Positions 1 to 12,199 of a DNA stretch of 64,000 nt are shown here, piece by piece (within the stretch, counting starts at the first letter, position 1; every line of letters begins with the position of its first letter). The notes beneath the pieces are model-generated. The model had not been told where the DNA came from. It did not search any database and saw only the letters and a list, made by a program, of their open reading frames with translations. The stretch comes from Metridium senile. Lineage: Eukaryota > Cnidaria > Anthozoa > Actiniaria > Metridiidae. Where the stretch lies: the NCBI GenBank assembly GCA_949775045.1, contig OX459105.1, forward strand, positions 3,524,556-3,588,555, written 5' to 3'. Position numbers and translations under genes: made by a program.

Positions 1-1689
1 ATCCACAGTCACCGGTAGTTTTGTTTTATTCAGTATACCATGGTTGCAATTAATGGCCAAACTGAACAGTTTGTGATTACATTTTCATTTTCAAAAGCAG
101 TAAACAGTGAAAACGTTGTTTTTTAAAAAAGATTATTTGAGATCCATCCACAGTCACCGGTAGTTTTGTCAAGATTTAATATATATATTTATTGCAGTTG
201 CAATTTTGATGCTGTTTTGCGGTTTTAAAAACAGCAAAAACAACCACACTCTCAATTAACTATGATCACTGGTTTACTCTTTAAGCAATAAAATAAACTG
301 TTAAAAATTTGTTCAGAAAAAACTTATTTGAAAATTTTTACAAAAAAAAAGTGCTTACAAAAAGTGTAAAAAAAAAAATTTTAAATTGCCAGAAGGAGGG
401 GGGTTTACTAGTTAAGTAACATGTTTTCCGAATGGTTTTATGAGAAAAAATCCTCAAAATCAATAATTTTGGGGGGAATAGATTTTTACTTTTTCTGAAA
501 AATAAATCTGTAATCTGAATTGAGAGTTGAAAAACTCTAATGAAGCACTGATTTTAGCGGTACGGATATTAACATACGGAAGAGATGCGTAACTCATTAC
601 ACTTGTGAAATTGTCTATAAAAATCAGGAAATACATTTAACTTAAACCTTTTAAGTAATATTAAAATTAGTTGGAAAGTCTCTTTTAGGAACATAATTTT
701 TTTGGTCAAAAGAAAGAAAAAACTTTGCAAGTATCGTTGAATAGCACTTACAAATGTACCAAGCGTAAACAAACTTAACAGGTCTTACAGTACTTTGCGA
801 AATCTGCACTTTGCGAAACGAAAGGAAATATCAATACTTTGTGAAAGACATCTTTCGCAAAGTGCAGAAATCAGATAAGAGTTAAACATTAATAAAAACA
901 ATATGTATGTGGGCAATTCCATATGAGAGAGCAAAAATTCATCAAAATGAAAACAAATAATCTGAGGCCAAATATACCATATTTGAATAGAGTAATAGTT
1001 GAGTGATTGGAAAATATATGACTCAAGTAGAAATCGTCACTACGTTAACTTTTAGGGGGGCATATTTCAGAAGTATTTAAGGTAGATCTGGCACCTTGGA
1101 TTGTTCTTACTTAACTATTTATCCATAATTATTTACCCTAAAAAGTTTCATTAGCTTGTATAGCATGGCTGTTTTTAACTGATTTTTTAGTTTTCAGTAC
1201 AAATCCCAATTTGCTCCTCCCAACCCTCCCCACCCCTCCTCCCTCAGTCAAAACTGCAAAATTCCAGGCAAAAGCAACCATTTAAAGTGTGATATGAGCA
1301 GATTGCAGAAGGATAGGGTTAAAGAGGTTAAAATAGGTGAATATTTCATACAATATAACGTCCATGACAGGACCTGTAACCAACATGACACTAGTTTTTC
1401 ACTCATTAAAAGGACCAAAACGGTTAAGATGTCTAAATTACAATATACAAAATAAATATTATAATCCCACTGCTATATCTACATTGTATATACCCTTATT
1501 TGTTTTCTCTGGTGAAAAAATTCAGAGGATTTTTATATTGAAATTGTTCACTGAAAATGTAGTTGTTTTTGCTGTAACGTCCATGACAAAACTTACTAAT
1601 TCATATTTTCATATAGATTTGAGGTAGTCAAGAGCAATTCTTCATCCACTTATCAATAATGCTGATAGTATTTCTTCACGATGGTGGGA
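1..1689. other. AT-rich intergenic DNA
   Basis: I see no gene here. A 23-base string beginning tccacagtcaccggtag occurs twice, near 2 and 144. A short hairpin occupies 795-873, where tgcactttgcgaaa pairs with tttcgcaaagtgca. The rest is low-GC sequence with homopolymer runs. Confidence 0.5.
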
Positions 1690-1862
1690 TTGTATTTTTA
1701 ATATACGAGGCCTCTAGAAGTCTAAGGTTCAACGGATCTCTAATATGTACGATGTGACGTGTTCTTTGATACGGTCATGGAGGTGTCCTATTGTGCTCCC
1801 AATGTATATGGATTGACATTTCGGGCATCATTGATTCTGTAAACGACACACTTCTTGAAACA
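1690..1862 (-). pseudogene. Penelope-like element GIY-YIG endonuclease relic
   Basis: On the minus strand from 1827 downward one frame reads CPKCQSIYIGSTIGHLHDRI followed by KEHV. This is the GIY-YIG nuclease core with a paired-cysteine knuckle just before it, as known from Penelope-like retroelements. A further piece, reading RLLEASYIKNTIPPS, lies downstream in another frame near 1690, and stops interrupt the whole. Only the C-terminal endonuclease end is visible; I found no reverse transcriptase nearby. It is a decayed 5'-truncated copy. A GIY-YIG domain from another mobile element is the main alternative. Confidence 0.7.
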
Positions 1863-2343
1863 AAGTTTTATATATCAATCATTTTAATTTATTTTTAGAC
1901 ATATTAAATTATAAAATTCATATTAAATTATTAAATTCAAGTGCTGCTTTATAGCAAGAACTGGCTCTAAGAACTACTGTTAACTCTCCAGAATACGTGG
2001 TTTCAAAGTCCGTAGAATGTAAACTGTCAAAAGAAGGCAAGTCGATATTTTCTCAATCGATATGTTTTGGGCGGACCCCAGTGAGTTTGACGAATACTAA
2101 ATTTTCCCTACCCTCATCTAGATGGTAGAAATTACGATGCGCAAACAAAATGCGCAGTTGGAGTATCTGGTGTCAATATATGGCAGGCATCTCCTGTCCT
2201 TTCTTTCCTTCTTCCTCCCCCTCCCCCCTTAAGTCATTTTTGCCATATGCCACAGGAAGCCCGCAACGTGTTTTTTTCTTTTTCTTCGTTTTTTCTGCCT
2301 AAGAGATGCCTGCAGAGGAGGCTAGTAACTTCCATCATCATGG

Positions 2344-2781
2344 AATAGGCCCTTTGCAGCTAGAGGTCACGTGACCCACCTACCTTAAATCCATCAGCTG
2401 TGCCAAATTGATGTCCAGAAATGGAAAGAGTGTGTCCATATTAGCAAAAAGTCAAAATTTCAGCTCTTAATTCTGAATACATAAAATTTTAATAGCAAGG
2501 AATATAAAATTGGATATTTTCTGATATTTTATAAGGATTTGTATGGGAAAAAAAAACTGGGGAGCAAGGCTTGCTCACCAGTTTTATTTTTCCAAACAAA
2601 TCCTAAGAAAACATCCAATTTTATTTTTTTTACCATTTCTTATGTATTTAGAATCAAGAGCTAAAACTTCAACTTCTTGCTAATGTCAACATGCTCTTTC
2701 CATTTCTGGACATCATTTTGGCACAGCTGATGGATTTAAGGTAGGTGGGGTCAGGTGACCTCTACCTGCAAAGGGCCTATT
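2344..2781. repeat. Palindromic MITE, about 440 bp
   Basis: The left arm starts aataggccctttgcag and the right arm ends with its complement (ctgcaaagggcctatt). Arms of about 215 bp fold around a centre at 2569, where gagcaag faces cttgctc. There is no coding capacity. The arms differ by scattered substitutions and small indels, so the copy is not brand new. No clear target duplication was found. Confidence 0.7.
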
Positions 2782-2825
2782 GCCCATATATACACAATTA
2801 TTCGGTTTACCCGGGTTTACCCGGG

Positions 2826-3007
2826 ACCGGACAAACTTTTGACCGGCCAAAAGATCGACCTGGACATGCTGTTTCACACGGAACCGATCATTACAATATT
2901 TTCGTTTTGACCGGTTAGGCGTCCAAATTATTGCACGTTTAGCGCGGTCCTGTGTGAACGGAACCCCTAAGCAGATGTTTTTTTGACTGGTCAAAAATTT
3001 GTCCGGT
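2826..3007. repeat. Degenerate inverted-repeat element
   Basis: accggacaaacttttgaccgg at the left is matched in inverted orientation by the segment around 2981-3007 (gactggtcaaaaatttgtccggt). The outer ends do not pair well, so this is probably a worn non-autonomous DNA transposon. It directly abuts the palindrome to its left. Confidence 0.4.
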
Positions 3008-3197
3008 ACTGTGTAAATGTGGCCTCAGAGTACTGGGAAACACCTTAAACCTCCTTGCACCAAAATTTTAGGGCTTTTAGATAGTTATTTTGACCAACCC
3101 TCCTCTCCTTCAGCGACAGTCCGCAAAGTCATTCCGCCTGCTTCCCTCATATCCAGAGATTCAGTCTAATCTATTACTTAACCTTGCCGAGCTTTGA

Positions 3198-3347
3198 GTG
3201 TATGAATTGTATGAAGACGGTTCCTGCTTTCATCCATCTGTTCTGGATATCACTTCAGATGATCTCTTGATTGAGAGAGTGAAAATGGGGTACTATTCAA
3301 CTGCTACAAGATATGATAACAATTGTAGTAAAAGACCTATTTTGTGA
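3198..3347 (+). other. Orphan 49-residue open frame, possible exon or fossil coding fragment
   Basis: The plus strand reads VYELYEDGSCFHPSVLDITS and continues for 29 more residues to a stop at 3345. Composition looks coding-like and is unlike the surrounding AT-rich DNA. A possible acceptor AG lies just before it at 3197-3198, with a poor pyrimidine tract. I do not recognise the family. It could be a transposon remnant or chance. Confidence 0.2.
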
Positions 3348-3547
3348 GAATCTGTCTTAAGTACAGTCAAAATGCTGAAAAAATTTATATCGAAGGAATC
3401 CATGAGTTTTATGACTCAAAAATATTTGGGTACATTTGCATAATTTATATAGCAAACATGATAAAATAATTGTTAGAATTCATGCATTCTGATTGGCTGA
3501 GGCATATGAGAGAATACAGCATTCGGATTTGCATGTTGATCAAATAT

Positions 3548-3610
3548 AGATAGATACATAGATTTATTTATTTGAACAGGGTGACACCATCAGTATATAA
3601 ATGATAAACA
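3548..3610 (-). repeat. Dispersed repeat tail (LINE/SINE-like 3' end)
   Basis: The plus-strand segment acagggtgacaccatcagta and its flanks recurs at 15515-15546 with few changes. Read on the minus strand it ends in an AATAAATAAAT-type tail, as retroposon 3' ends do. It lies in the intron directly downstream of the donor of the discoidin exon. Confidence 0.4.
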
Positions 3611-3619
3611 TTTACTTAC

Positions 3620-3945
3620 CTTAGGTGAGTTATTATCTTCGGGGTATGTGATCCATACAGTACCATCACTAGATGTTGATATCTTGTACTCTGTTGTCCA
3701 TTCTGGTGTATTAGGTTTTGCATTTCCCTTTGTAGCAACAGCACAGATAAAAAACACTTTGCCCAAATCTATCTGAAGATAGTCATCTACACCACCATTG
3801 CCATTTGGTTCCCAACAACGGTCAGAACTAAACCTTGCTTTTTTGGCTTCATATCCGTTTAATTCAGAGTTTGCTGTAAAACTGCTGTCTGGTATGATAC
3901 TACTGTCATCAATACCAACAGCAGAACATGCATATTTCTGACAAC
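3620..3945 (-). CDS. Discoidin (F5/8 type C) domain exon of a secreted or cell-surface protein
   Basis: The exon is bounded by an acceptor (ccctcccttag) and a strong donor (gtaagt). Two bases complete a split codon, followed by 108 codons. The protein starts CQKYACSAVGIDDSSIIPDS and carries classic family signatures: SFTANSELNGYEAKKAR, then a CWEPNGNG turn, then DDYLQIDLGKV, then EWTTEYKISTSSDGTVW. These mark the N-terminal two thirds of an F5/8 type C / discoidin fold, a glycan- or lipid-binding beta sandwich found in extracellular proteins. The last third, with the closing cysteine, is not in this exon and I could not find it between here and the window start. The entry phase (two bases) fits exactly the one leftover base of the signal-peptide exon at 13583-13658. 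The family assignment is solid; which protein it belongs to is unknown. Confidence 0.85.
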
Positions 3946-4084
3946 CTAAGGGAGGGAAAACTTGTTATATTTTAATAAATCAAACTATAGAAGCATCCTT
4001 AAATGTATTTGTACAATAATAGACAGTTATTTGATGAGGTTGAGCATGATTATTATTGTAAATGATCAAGACAGAGGTCTGTGT

Positions 4085-4346
4085 TACTACCAAAATTACT
4101 CAACTGTTAGCACCGCCAAAAAAACGATCAATCGTGTTTTGAATTTCGGTTAACTCATGTGAACATTTGGGGCGCTCATAATGGCCATGTGACATCAAAA
4201 TAACGTAAAATACCAATAAAATACTGTTATTTTAATGTCACATGTCCATTTGGAGCGCCTCAAATGGTCATGTGAGTTAACCGGAATTCAAAACACGATT
4301 GATCGGTTTTTTTGGTGGTGCTAACAGTTGAGTAATTTTGGTAGTA
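4085..4346. repeat. MITE with near-full-length inverted repeat, family M1
   Basis: tactaccaaaattactcaac at the left pairs with the complement ending at 4346, and the arms continue to a centre near 4215. A second, partly truncated copy lies at 51490-51631 inside intron 3 of the LRR receptor copy B. It is non-coding. Confidence 0.75.
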
Positions 4347-4844
4347 TCTGCCAAATCCGTAGGCTCAAAACTCTTTATACATGAACCTGTCAGTAAAACA
4401 AATTACACCAGCCTGTAGGTATATTCTAAGGTTATTTAGCTTTTAAATGATGTGTAAATCAATAAAATTATATCTAATCTGACGAGCTAATGATTTTTGT
4501 GGCTGTAAAAAAAAGGTACATACTTCATTGCTGAATGTCCATGTAGTCGTTTTATTCGTTTAGTCAACTATAAGTGATTGATATGAGACCACACAAAGTA
4601 TATACCCGTAACTCCACACGAAGCCTCTTTCGAAGCCAATCAATATCTATTCGATTAACTTTGTAACCAATAGTGATCGACTAGCTCGCATTCGTTCGTT
4701 CGATTCCTTCACGAAGGAAAACAAATGTCAATCGATAATACCTCATGCTTGCAATTGATCGTGATCTGTGGAACCTTTGACAAACCTGAAGTTGTGGGAC
4801 TTCAAGATCACAAGTTTTTTCGGTAAGTAAAGTTTATTTTTCGA

Positions 4845-7510
4845 AAAATTATTTAAACTTTTACTTATCATAGTCTGGCTGCTAACGATCAAAAATGTTC
4901 GTTTTGTGATAAAAGCATGAAACTTGACCAAATTACTAACTTCACCAAGGCGATCATTTTGTGATATGGGGCCATTCGAAATAGACGCTCGAAACCGAGT
5001 ACTGCGCATGCCCTAAAATAGATGTGCATGGAAGCGAGGCTTCACCAAAATATTTAATTTAACTGATCTAATCTTCATCTATATTGAAGTATCTTAACTG
5101 AAATGTGTTACAGGTAAGTTCATGTGTTAGTTTTTGCCCCGAAAGTCGTCACGTGATTGGTAACGTGACTGAGATTTTATATTTGTGTGATTTTTTGATT
5201 AAAATAAAGGGAGACGCAACTATTATTTTAGCATATTTTATGACAGTTAATAGGTTATAAGAATAATATCAGTGAAATTTACTTTACCAATACACTGGAA
5301 AATTTACTATAGAATTGACTTTGCTATATAGGTGGACGTACAATATATTTGTAACCACTGTTATCATATGACCTGTATTTTGTCCGGCGCGCGCTCTTAA
5401 GAAAACCATCGAAAAAAGTCACGTGATGGGGTCCCCGTACGGCTTTTTCACCTGGTCTGTACAAACACGTACGGACCCGCTACTCGAAATGGCTTCCTCA
5501 ATCAATCAAACTAAATTTAAAAAAATGGGTCATATGCGCTCGGTCCATACGTCATGACCGCGAGCCAAATATTTTCCCGTACGGCCCTCTTACTCAGTCA
5601 ATAAGTACTTATTTTATTAGAACAAAGAAGAACAAAGTTTTTGTCAACTATGACGTGACGCAAAGCCAGCATCCATATTCAGAAGTTTAGCGAAGTAGAA
5701 CACCACAGGCGGAAACTTGGCGAGCATTGCTACTACATAATCAAATTTTATCAAATATTTTGACCACAAACGGCTATTTCTCGATGCAAGCTGACTTGGT
5801 TTAAGGTATGTTTGATATTGATCGAAATATGTATAAGCTCTGCTGTGAGTTTGTTTTAGTATTAACATATAAACTTAATATGTCTAGATTCGATAATTAA
5901 TACGTATGATCGTCGTAAACAACTATATAGTGGTATTATGAAATGTACTTTAGTATACTGATATACCACTATCACACTGCAGTCTGTTATTGATATAAGT
6001 TGTAGAAATATATTACATAAATCTGTGAGACACTGCAGATTCCTTTCATCATTTACTGATGAGTTTACTTTTCGATTCGCATGGTTGAATGGTTCTTTTA
6101 AAAAGAGGTCGCTAGCTAATACACTCTATCTAAGGTTCTGTTAGGTTTATAACAAGTCAATAAACGGCAAACAAACTACCTGTTTTTCTGTCCTATCTTT
6201 TTGAACTTCTTTAGAAGATACCAAACACTGCAGCTTTGAAACCAGCAAACAGTATTAACCATACATACTTTGACTTACTGTTTCACGATAAATAATTTTC
6301 AGGTTCCTCGACCTTTTTTTCTCACTAGTTTCCTCACCACATCAAGTCTCAAGTTCGTTTGTTTGCAATAATTACAAATTATGGCTTAATGACAAAAAAA
6401 ATTAAATGCGCTTTAGAATCGCATGTGCCTACTACGCAAAAAGGATAACAAATCGAATACCCATACCACAAAAGTCAAGTTTTCATGTCGTTGTCAGGAC
6501 TGCGGTGTAGTTCACCAACTTTCTTTAAAATTCATTAAATTGAAATTCGTTGATGACAAAGAATCCGAAAATAATCAAGTTGAATTGTAATGATTGAAAA
6601 TCTGAATAAAATTACTTTTTATCCATTTGAGTGGTTTCGTACAGTTCAATAAACATCGGTGTAAATTTATATCTCTGAACTCTAGATATCATATAAAATA
6701 AAACCGTTCCTTCGACACCTATTTCCCCAGTGGTTAAAGACTGCAGATCATGTGTCGTCAATATTCGAATCCGGATGAAGAGATTATATCTTCGGGGTCT
6801 GCACGTTATTAAGAGAATGTTTTATTGTTATACTTAGAACGATATTGATAACTGTCTTTTCTTTTCGACCTGGATTGACTAGGTGGCACACAGCCAATCA
6901 AACAAGTTCAACATAGACATGATCTGTTCTTTCAGAATCATAAAAGAGACGGAGTTATAAGATCACATAATATTTCATGCCTTTCATTGCTAAAAATAAT
7001 TAATCGATCATCATCATTCAACCCTAACGCTAAAAATATTGGCTACACATAAATGACACGGTTGGCGGTCAACTCTCTCGGCATTGTCCGAAAATTCGCG
7101 CCAAAACAATTTCCCCGTCATTTGTAAAAATAGTTGGTCTGAGTGCTAAAAATAGTCGACCAAATTCGTGCCAAAAATAATTTCCCCACCATTTTTTCAA
7201 TTCCCATTTTTGAATAAATTTCACGGTTGCGGTCAAGTCTCCATTTCACACTACTGCACATTTCAGTGAAGATACTTCAATATAGATCAAGATTAACAAT
7301 CTAAAATGAAATTAAATATTTTGGTAAAGCCTCGTTTCCATGCACACCTATTTAGGGGCATGCGCATTACTCGGTTTTGAGCGCCTAATTCGAATGGCCC
7401 TATATCACATAATGATCGCCTTGGTGAAGTTAGTAATCTGGCCAAGTTTCATGCTTTTATCACAAAACGAACAATTTGATATATTTTTGGTCGTTAGCAG
7501 CTGGACTATC
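4845..7510. repeat. Long inverted repeat pair (arms about 260 bp) flanking about 2.2 kb
   Basis: The left arm (about 4845-5105) reappears inverted at about 7265-7510. Shared landmarks include the complement of gcatgcgcattactcggttt and cgttagcagc. Arms are roughly 80-85 percent alike by eye. The spacer has no recognisable protein; it contains CpG-bearing stretches around 5385-5600 and AT-rich DNA. This may be the ends of a deleted DNA transposon or an old inverted duplication. Confidence 0.5.
6724..6790 (+). repeat. tRNA-derived SINE head or tRNA pseudogene
   Basis: AGTGGTTAAAG resembles a polymerase III A box of Leu/Ser-type tRNA. It is followed at normal spacing by ATTCGAATCC, one base off the B-box consensus. 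No convincing acceptor stem closes around them, so this is not a functional tRNA. A tRNA-derived SINE 5' end is the simplest reading. Confidence 0.4.
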
Positions 7511-8453
7511 ACAGCTTTCGTAAAATTGAATAAAATGAAAGGTTTTTCAAGTTTTATTTAGCTTTTAGGCCGATATTTACGCCGAGATGTATGAGTCAGC
7601 AAAATCGCTCGCTCAGTATTTTCGATGAATCAGCTCGGAGTTTGTGGATACCAAACAACAAAAACCGAACTGAAAACCCTGTTAGGGAATACAGGAGCCT
7701 CTCATGAGGATGAATGAGCCTCTTTGTAGGAAAACTGAGTTACATTGTGGAATAAATCAGCCCCATTCAGTGCGATATTAATTCAACCTCGAAGGATATT
7801 CAAGAAATCCTGAAGTTGTATACAAGGGAAATGACAGAACTTTATAATATTACAGGTTCTACTACCTTTCATCTACAAAACAACAATGGAAGCTGTGATA
7901 AGTAAATTTGAGCATTCTTATGACATTGTCGATAATTCTAATGACAATTTATGCCAAAATCAAACGTACAAAAAGTGATCTGTGGGAAATAATGCTGCAC
8001 AGATTATGCGAACATTGAAGAGAGAGAAAACTAGGCAAAAAAATAAAAAAATAAATCCTTCGAAAGTCAACACCTAGATTTATTTATCTATCTATCAGCA
8101 ACCATTATTGTTATTGATATAGATCAGAGCTAACATTCTAGACTAAAAAAAATGAACATTTTTTCAAACTGCTGTATAAAATTGAAAACTACAACCCTAT
8201 GTACTATAAACTACATCTGACAAAAAATAGGTGGAAAATGATTTTCTTTGTGCACAATATTTAAAACAAGATGATGAACAGCAACAAAAAGCTAACAGCT
8301 TCACCTAGTTTTCATTGTTTCCCCAAATCATATTCAACCCAAATTCAATAAGCAAATAATTCATTGACTATATATCACTAAGACTAACTTTTCAAAATTC
8401 AAAACTTTAACTATTTATTTCTCTGCTTCATCTTTTGTAAACAGAAATGTTGA

Positions 8454-8838
8454 TTAATTAATTATTTTTTCTTTTTTATTCATCAGGTCTATGTAAACAC
8501 CGCCAAGTTCAGGTCTTGACTTTTGTAATTTAGTGGGAAAGGAATTAATTAAAAGACTTGTATTTCTCTCTTGTATTTGTTTAACTCTATTACATAAAAA
8601 AGCAGTTGAATAAACATTACACTTCTTGAAAACTTTTTCCATACAATTCCCTCATATGATTGCACTACTCTTGCTGTCAATATATGTAATCTGTGTGTGA
8701 CTGTAGAACCACCATAGTATACCACATCATTTCTAGCATAATATTTACATTTCCAAAATACAAATAATTTAATATTATGCACTGCACATTTGCTCATTGG
8801 ACGTCTCTTTAGAAAATATTCCAATGGAAGGGCTATAA
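8454..8838 (-). pseudogene. Unrecognised terminal exon or processed fragment with one frame break
   Basis: A minus-strand frame opens after a possible acceptor at 8839-8840. It reads LEYFLKRRPMSKCAVHNIKL and on to EGIVWKK near 8640, where the reading jumps frame at an AAAAA/TTTT run. The continuation (VFKKCNVYSTAFLCNRV and so on) ends at a stop at 8454. An AATAAA signal follows about 35 bases later (8414-8419). The two frames together give about 125 residues of coding-like composition. The break could be a real disabling indel or a sequence error in the homopolymer. I do not recognise the family. It sits in the long intron of the presumed discoidin gene on the same strand, so it is either a separate gene or an inserted pseudogene. 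Confidence 0.35.
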
Positions 8839-9281
8839 ACTAGTAATTATATTTACTATTGCCTTCGATTTCTATTCACACTATTCAGTAGCCACATGCG
8901 CTCCTTGAGCGTCTATTTTTTTACTGAGACACCCATACTGTAACCTTTTTTTTAAAAAAGGTATTTTCACAATGAAACTCAGCAACTACATTACATGACA
9001 AATAGCAAAATTGCAGTGTCAAAGTGAGTTTAATCATGTTTGTTAAAAGTTGGCACTAATTATCTCATTGAAGAAAGTAGGAAAAGCACTCTGGTCTATG
9101 TAGTACGCACTCACTAACCATGAAGTAATCCCCATATATTTGAAATTGTCAGTCCATTTGACATGTTGCATTTATTTTGCTGTTACAACCTTATATATAC
9201 ATGAGGCAGTTCATATTTATAATAAAATGCTTAGTTGAAATATATCCTGAGGATACATTTTGTGTTGTATAATAATTTAAA

Positions 9282-10065
9282 TGGGTCGTTCCAGAAAATA
9301 ACCATACCCTACGACGGTTGGCATTTTGGAATTCCTGGGGGGAGGGGGGTCTTTGATTTCGGAATTCCTGGGAGGAGGGGGGGTCCTTGATTTCGGAATT
9401 CCAAGGAAGAGGGGGGGTTGCTTCGAGAATTTATGGAAAACGTAACAAACGAACTGTTTAGTCAAACTTTGACCGTACGTAGATTCAAACGCTTTATCAC
9501 GAATAATTCTTTCTCAAATGGTCTACAAACTATCAAAGACATTTAAAACTATATTTGAACGCATAAATACATATATTATAAACTGTTTTAGCTTCTTTTG
9601 AAGGCCTTTTAACTCAGTTTAAATCATCGATTCGACCAAGAGCCGTTTTTCCCGAGACTGCATTATATGTGGTCAGCGGTTCCTTAACAAAATTGAAGAT
9701 GGCGGCATAGAGCTAGCAAAGTGTGTGTTTGTTTCTCATCGGTCTTCTTTGTTCGCACATTGCTTGTAAATTGAGGTAAAAGAGCAAGATTAAAGATAAG
9801 TTATTACAAGAACAGTGATTTTCATTTGATTTCTAAAGCATAACATAAACAGATCAAGAGATAAGTTCGTAAAAACGATCGGTCTAGTTTTCCTTGCATG
9901 GTTAAAACAGTGTATATTTCATTCCCTAGAAGACAATTAAGAGAATATTTATTTTTATGAAATTCCTGGGGGGGTAGAAGACGAAGTTTGATTTCCTGGG
10001 GGGAGGAGGGGGTCACAAATCGATGCCAACCGTTGTGGGGTATGGTTATTTTCTGGAACTACCCA
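9282..10065. mobile_element. Non-autonomous DNA transposon with about 40-bp terminal inverted repeats
   Basis: The left end tgggtcgttccagaaaataa extends through accataccctacgacggttggcat. The right end is its inverted match (atgccaaccgttgtggggta through ctggaactaccca). Inside the ends lie G-runs after repeated ggaattcctggg motifs. The middle has no long ORF. I could not find a matching target duplication at the ends. Confidence 0.7.
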
Positions 10066-10514
10066 ATTATCTAATAATTACTTTTTATGATTTAAAATCT
10101 CCAAATGATTTCATTTTCCAAAACAGTATGGCTGTATATTATTTGCTTGAAATTAAATTAACAATTAACTTACTCAGTGTGTATATTATACCTGACTCAC
10201 AAACACTAACTTATCATTGACAAAATCTACCCATGCAATAAAGGACTGCATGGCTGCGATAGTCTGAACCAAACTCAGACTGCTAGCTAGAACAGCAAAA
10301 CAGTACTACGAACAGAAGATCAACTGTCCCTAGCTATTGATCATCTCTCTCTATATAAAAATTAAATTATTATTATATTATTATTATTATCTCTCCATAA
10401 GCCATAAGCCAGATCAAGGTCATCAAGGACACAAGTAAACCCTGTATCCAGGGTCTAGTTTACAAAGTTATCTAGAATAATTATTGTTTTAAATCAATTC
10501 TATACTTAAATGAC

Positions 10515-10757
10515 CAATGGTCACTTACCAGCATGCACCATACAAAAGACTGAATTTTGTGGACCATGAAAATCACACATTCAGACACTAGCTGATATAT
10601 TTTATGATGTGAGTGTGCATTTGCGCTCTTACTAAATTGTTTAGCAATTTGTTTATATTGTTTTCTCGTAACACTTGTACCACTGACTGCAAATTAATTA
10701 TAACACTGAAATTAAAATAAACAATGCAAAGCATGCTGGTAAGTGGCCATGGTTCTT
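10515..10757. repeat. Short inverted-repeat element
   Basis: cacttaccagcatgc at 10521-10536 pairs with gcatgctggtaagtg at about 10731-10746, with weaker pairing outward. It is about 240 bp, non-coding, and probably a MITE. Confidence 0.45.
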
Positions 10758-10851
10758 GAAATTTCTTAACCCATTAATATATAATATACATTCAAACATA
10801 TTTCATTTACAGCATGTATAATCTAAGGCAAATATTCAGCATTTATAACAT

Positions 10852-10911
10852 TTATTATATGGCTATGGTACGCAATTTCGTACATCACTAAGAAAAAAGC
10901 CATATAATAAA
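10852..10911. repeat. Short hairpin
   Basis: tttattatatggct pairs with agccatataataaa across a spacer of about 30 bases. No other content is visible. Confidence 0.4.
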
Positions 10912-10915
10912 CGAT

Positions 10916-11000
10916 TTATTAACCTCGCTTGTTTGGTATGTTTGGAAAAATATCAGACCAAGGTCTTGGCAGTACGGACCGAACAAGCGAGGCTAATAAC
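10916..11000. repeat. Hairpin with aacctcgcttgttcggt-type arms
   Basis: ttattaacctcgcttgtttg pairs with the complement ending at 11000. It forms the 3' end of a minus-strand open frame (to 11140) that otherwise has no recognised domain, so I treat that ORF as unsupported. Confidence 0.45.
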
Positions 11001-11290
11001 CTATTAATATACATGTTGGGAATTTCTTCTTGTGTAATGGCCTGTAGTTCTGATTGAAATTGTTTTGCCACTCTTAATATCCTGAGTGAGTAGAGTTGTG
11101 TGCTAAAATATTTAATGTAGTGGTAGTGAGTGTTGGTCACAGTCTCCTCAATTATATGGCACTTGAGTCTGGCTAGCTAAATAGATTAAGAGGTTAAACA
11201 AGTGATTTATTTCCTTCGTTGCTCATTTTGCTAGTTTGTATGAGTTCATCCTAGTATTGTGTAAATATTGATATTTGAACGTTGTTGTCA

Positions 11291-11865
11291 ATTTAAGGAC
11301 AGGAACGGACCATTTGATATAAGATGGGGTGGGGAAGGGGGGTTGTTCTGATTGGTTCTAAGCTTGCTCAATATATTTTTTCTCCCTTCAGTGTGGCAAG
11401 ATATTTTATTATGAAAATAGCTCAGTATTTGTTTACTATTTTTGACAAGCTTGCACAATATTTTATTAAGGACCAAAAACTTGCTCAATATTGTGTTTGG
11501 ATTTACAGTGCGACGCACCTTACAGTGGCCACCTAATTAAAGTTTTGAACAAGTTAACCAATCAGAAAGCGATAATTTGACCTTAATGTAAAAGACAAGC
11601 CGAGTGTCGAACAGTAAACACTTTGAAATGTTCAAAGCGAAGACAAGAGTGAAGTTTATAAGTTTCTGAAAAACCTCCCAGGATGTTTAAATTTGAAAAG
11701 GTGTAGCAAATAATTTGAAAAGAGAAACTTTTGAATACTAAAGCTAACTTTTAGAAAACTTCTATTTAGAAAACTTCTATTGGGTGGCCACAGGATACCG
11801 GCCACAGTAAGGCACGTTATGCTGTAACCAACCCCGTCCCACCATCAAATATCAAATGGTTTCAA
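11291..11865. repeat. Longer relative of the TTAA-type MITE, with a nested insertion
   Basis: The left part (ttaaggacaggaacggacca, then G-rich, then ttgctcaatattt motifs) and the right part (aaccaaccccgtcccacc through catcaaatggt) match the two halves of the element at 20544-20773. Between them, about 11500-11810 carries its own ggccac-containing inverted ends and looks like a second element inserted into the first. The outermost right end is eroded. Confidence 0.5.
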
Positions 11866-12199
11866 TCTTGAAAACTTCAGACTTGAGGAAGATGAGTGAC
11901 AAGAATACAGTTTTTAAAATTAAAAACTCATTAAAATGAGTGAAGCATTCAAAAATGATAATTGACTACCACAACATTATTCAGCAAAAGAGCAATAATT
12001 TATGCACTGATATATCCTATGGATCACCATTATTAATTTGCTTTAAAATTGTTTTTAAATGACTCAGATAAATTATCTCGCTTCTATACTAAACGCTGAA
12101 GTATGGCCAACAAAAACGATAATAGACTGTACACCATAAATCCGTTAAACAACTACTAACAACAACTATTTAGGACGTAAGCTTAATAGTTTACTTTTT

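Noticed and set aside
10919..11140. Minus-strand 73-residue ORF with coding-like start
   Set aside because: Its C-terminal third is encoded by a hairpin repeat and no domain is visible; evidence is insufficient for a gene call.
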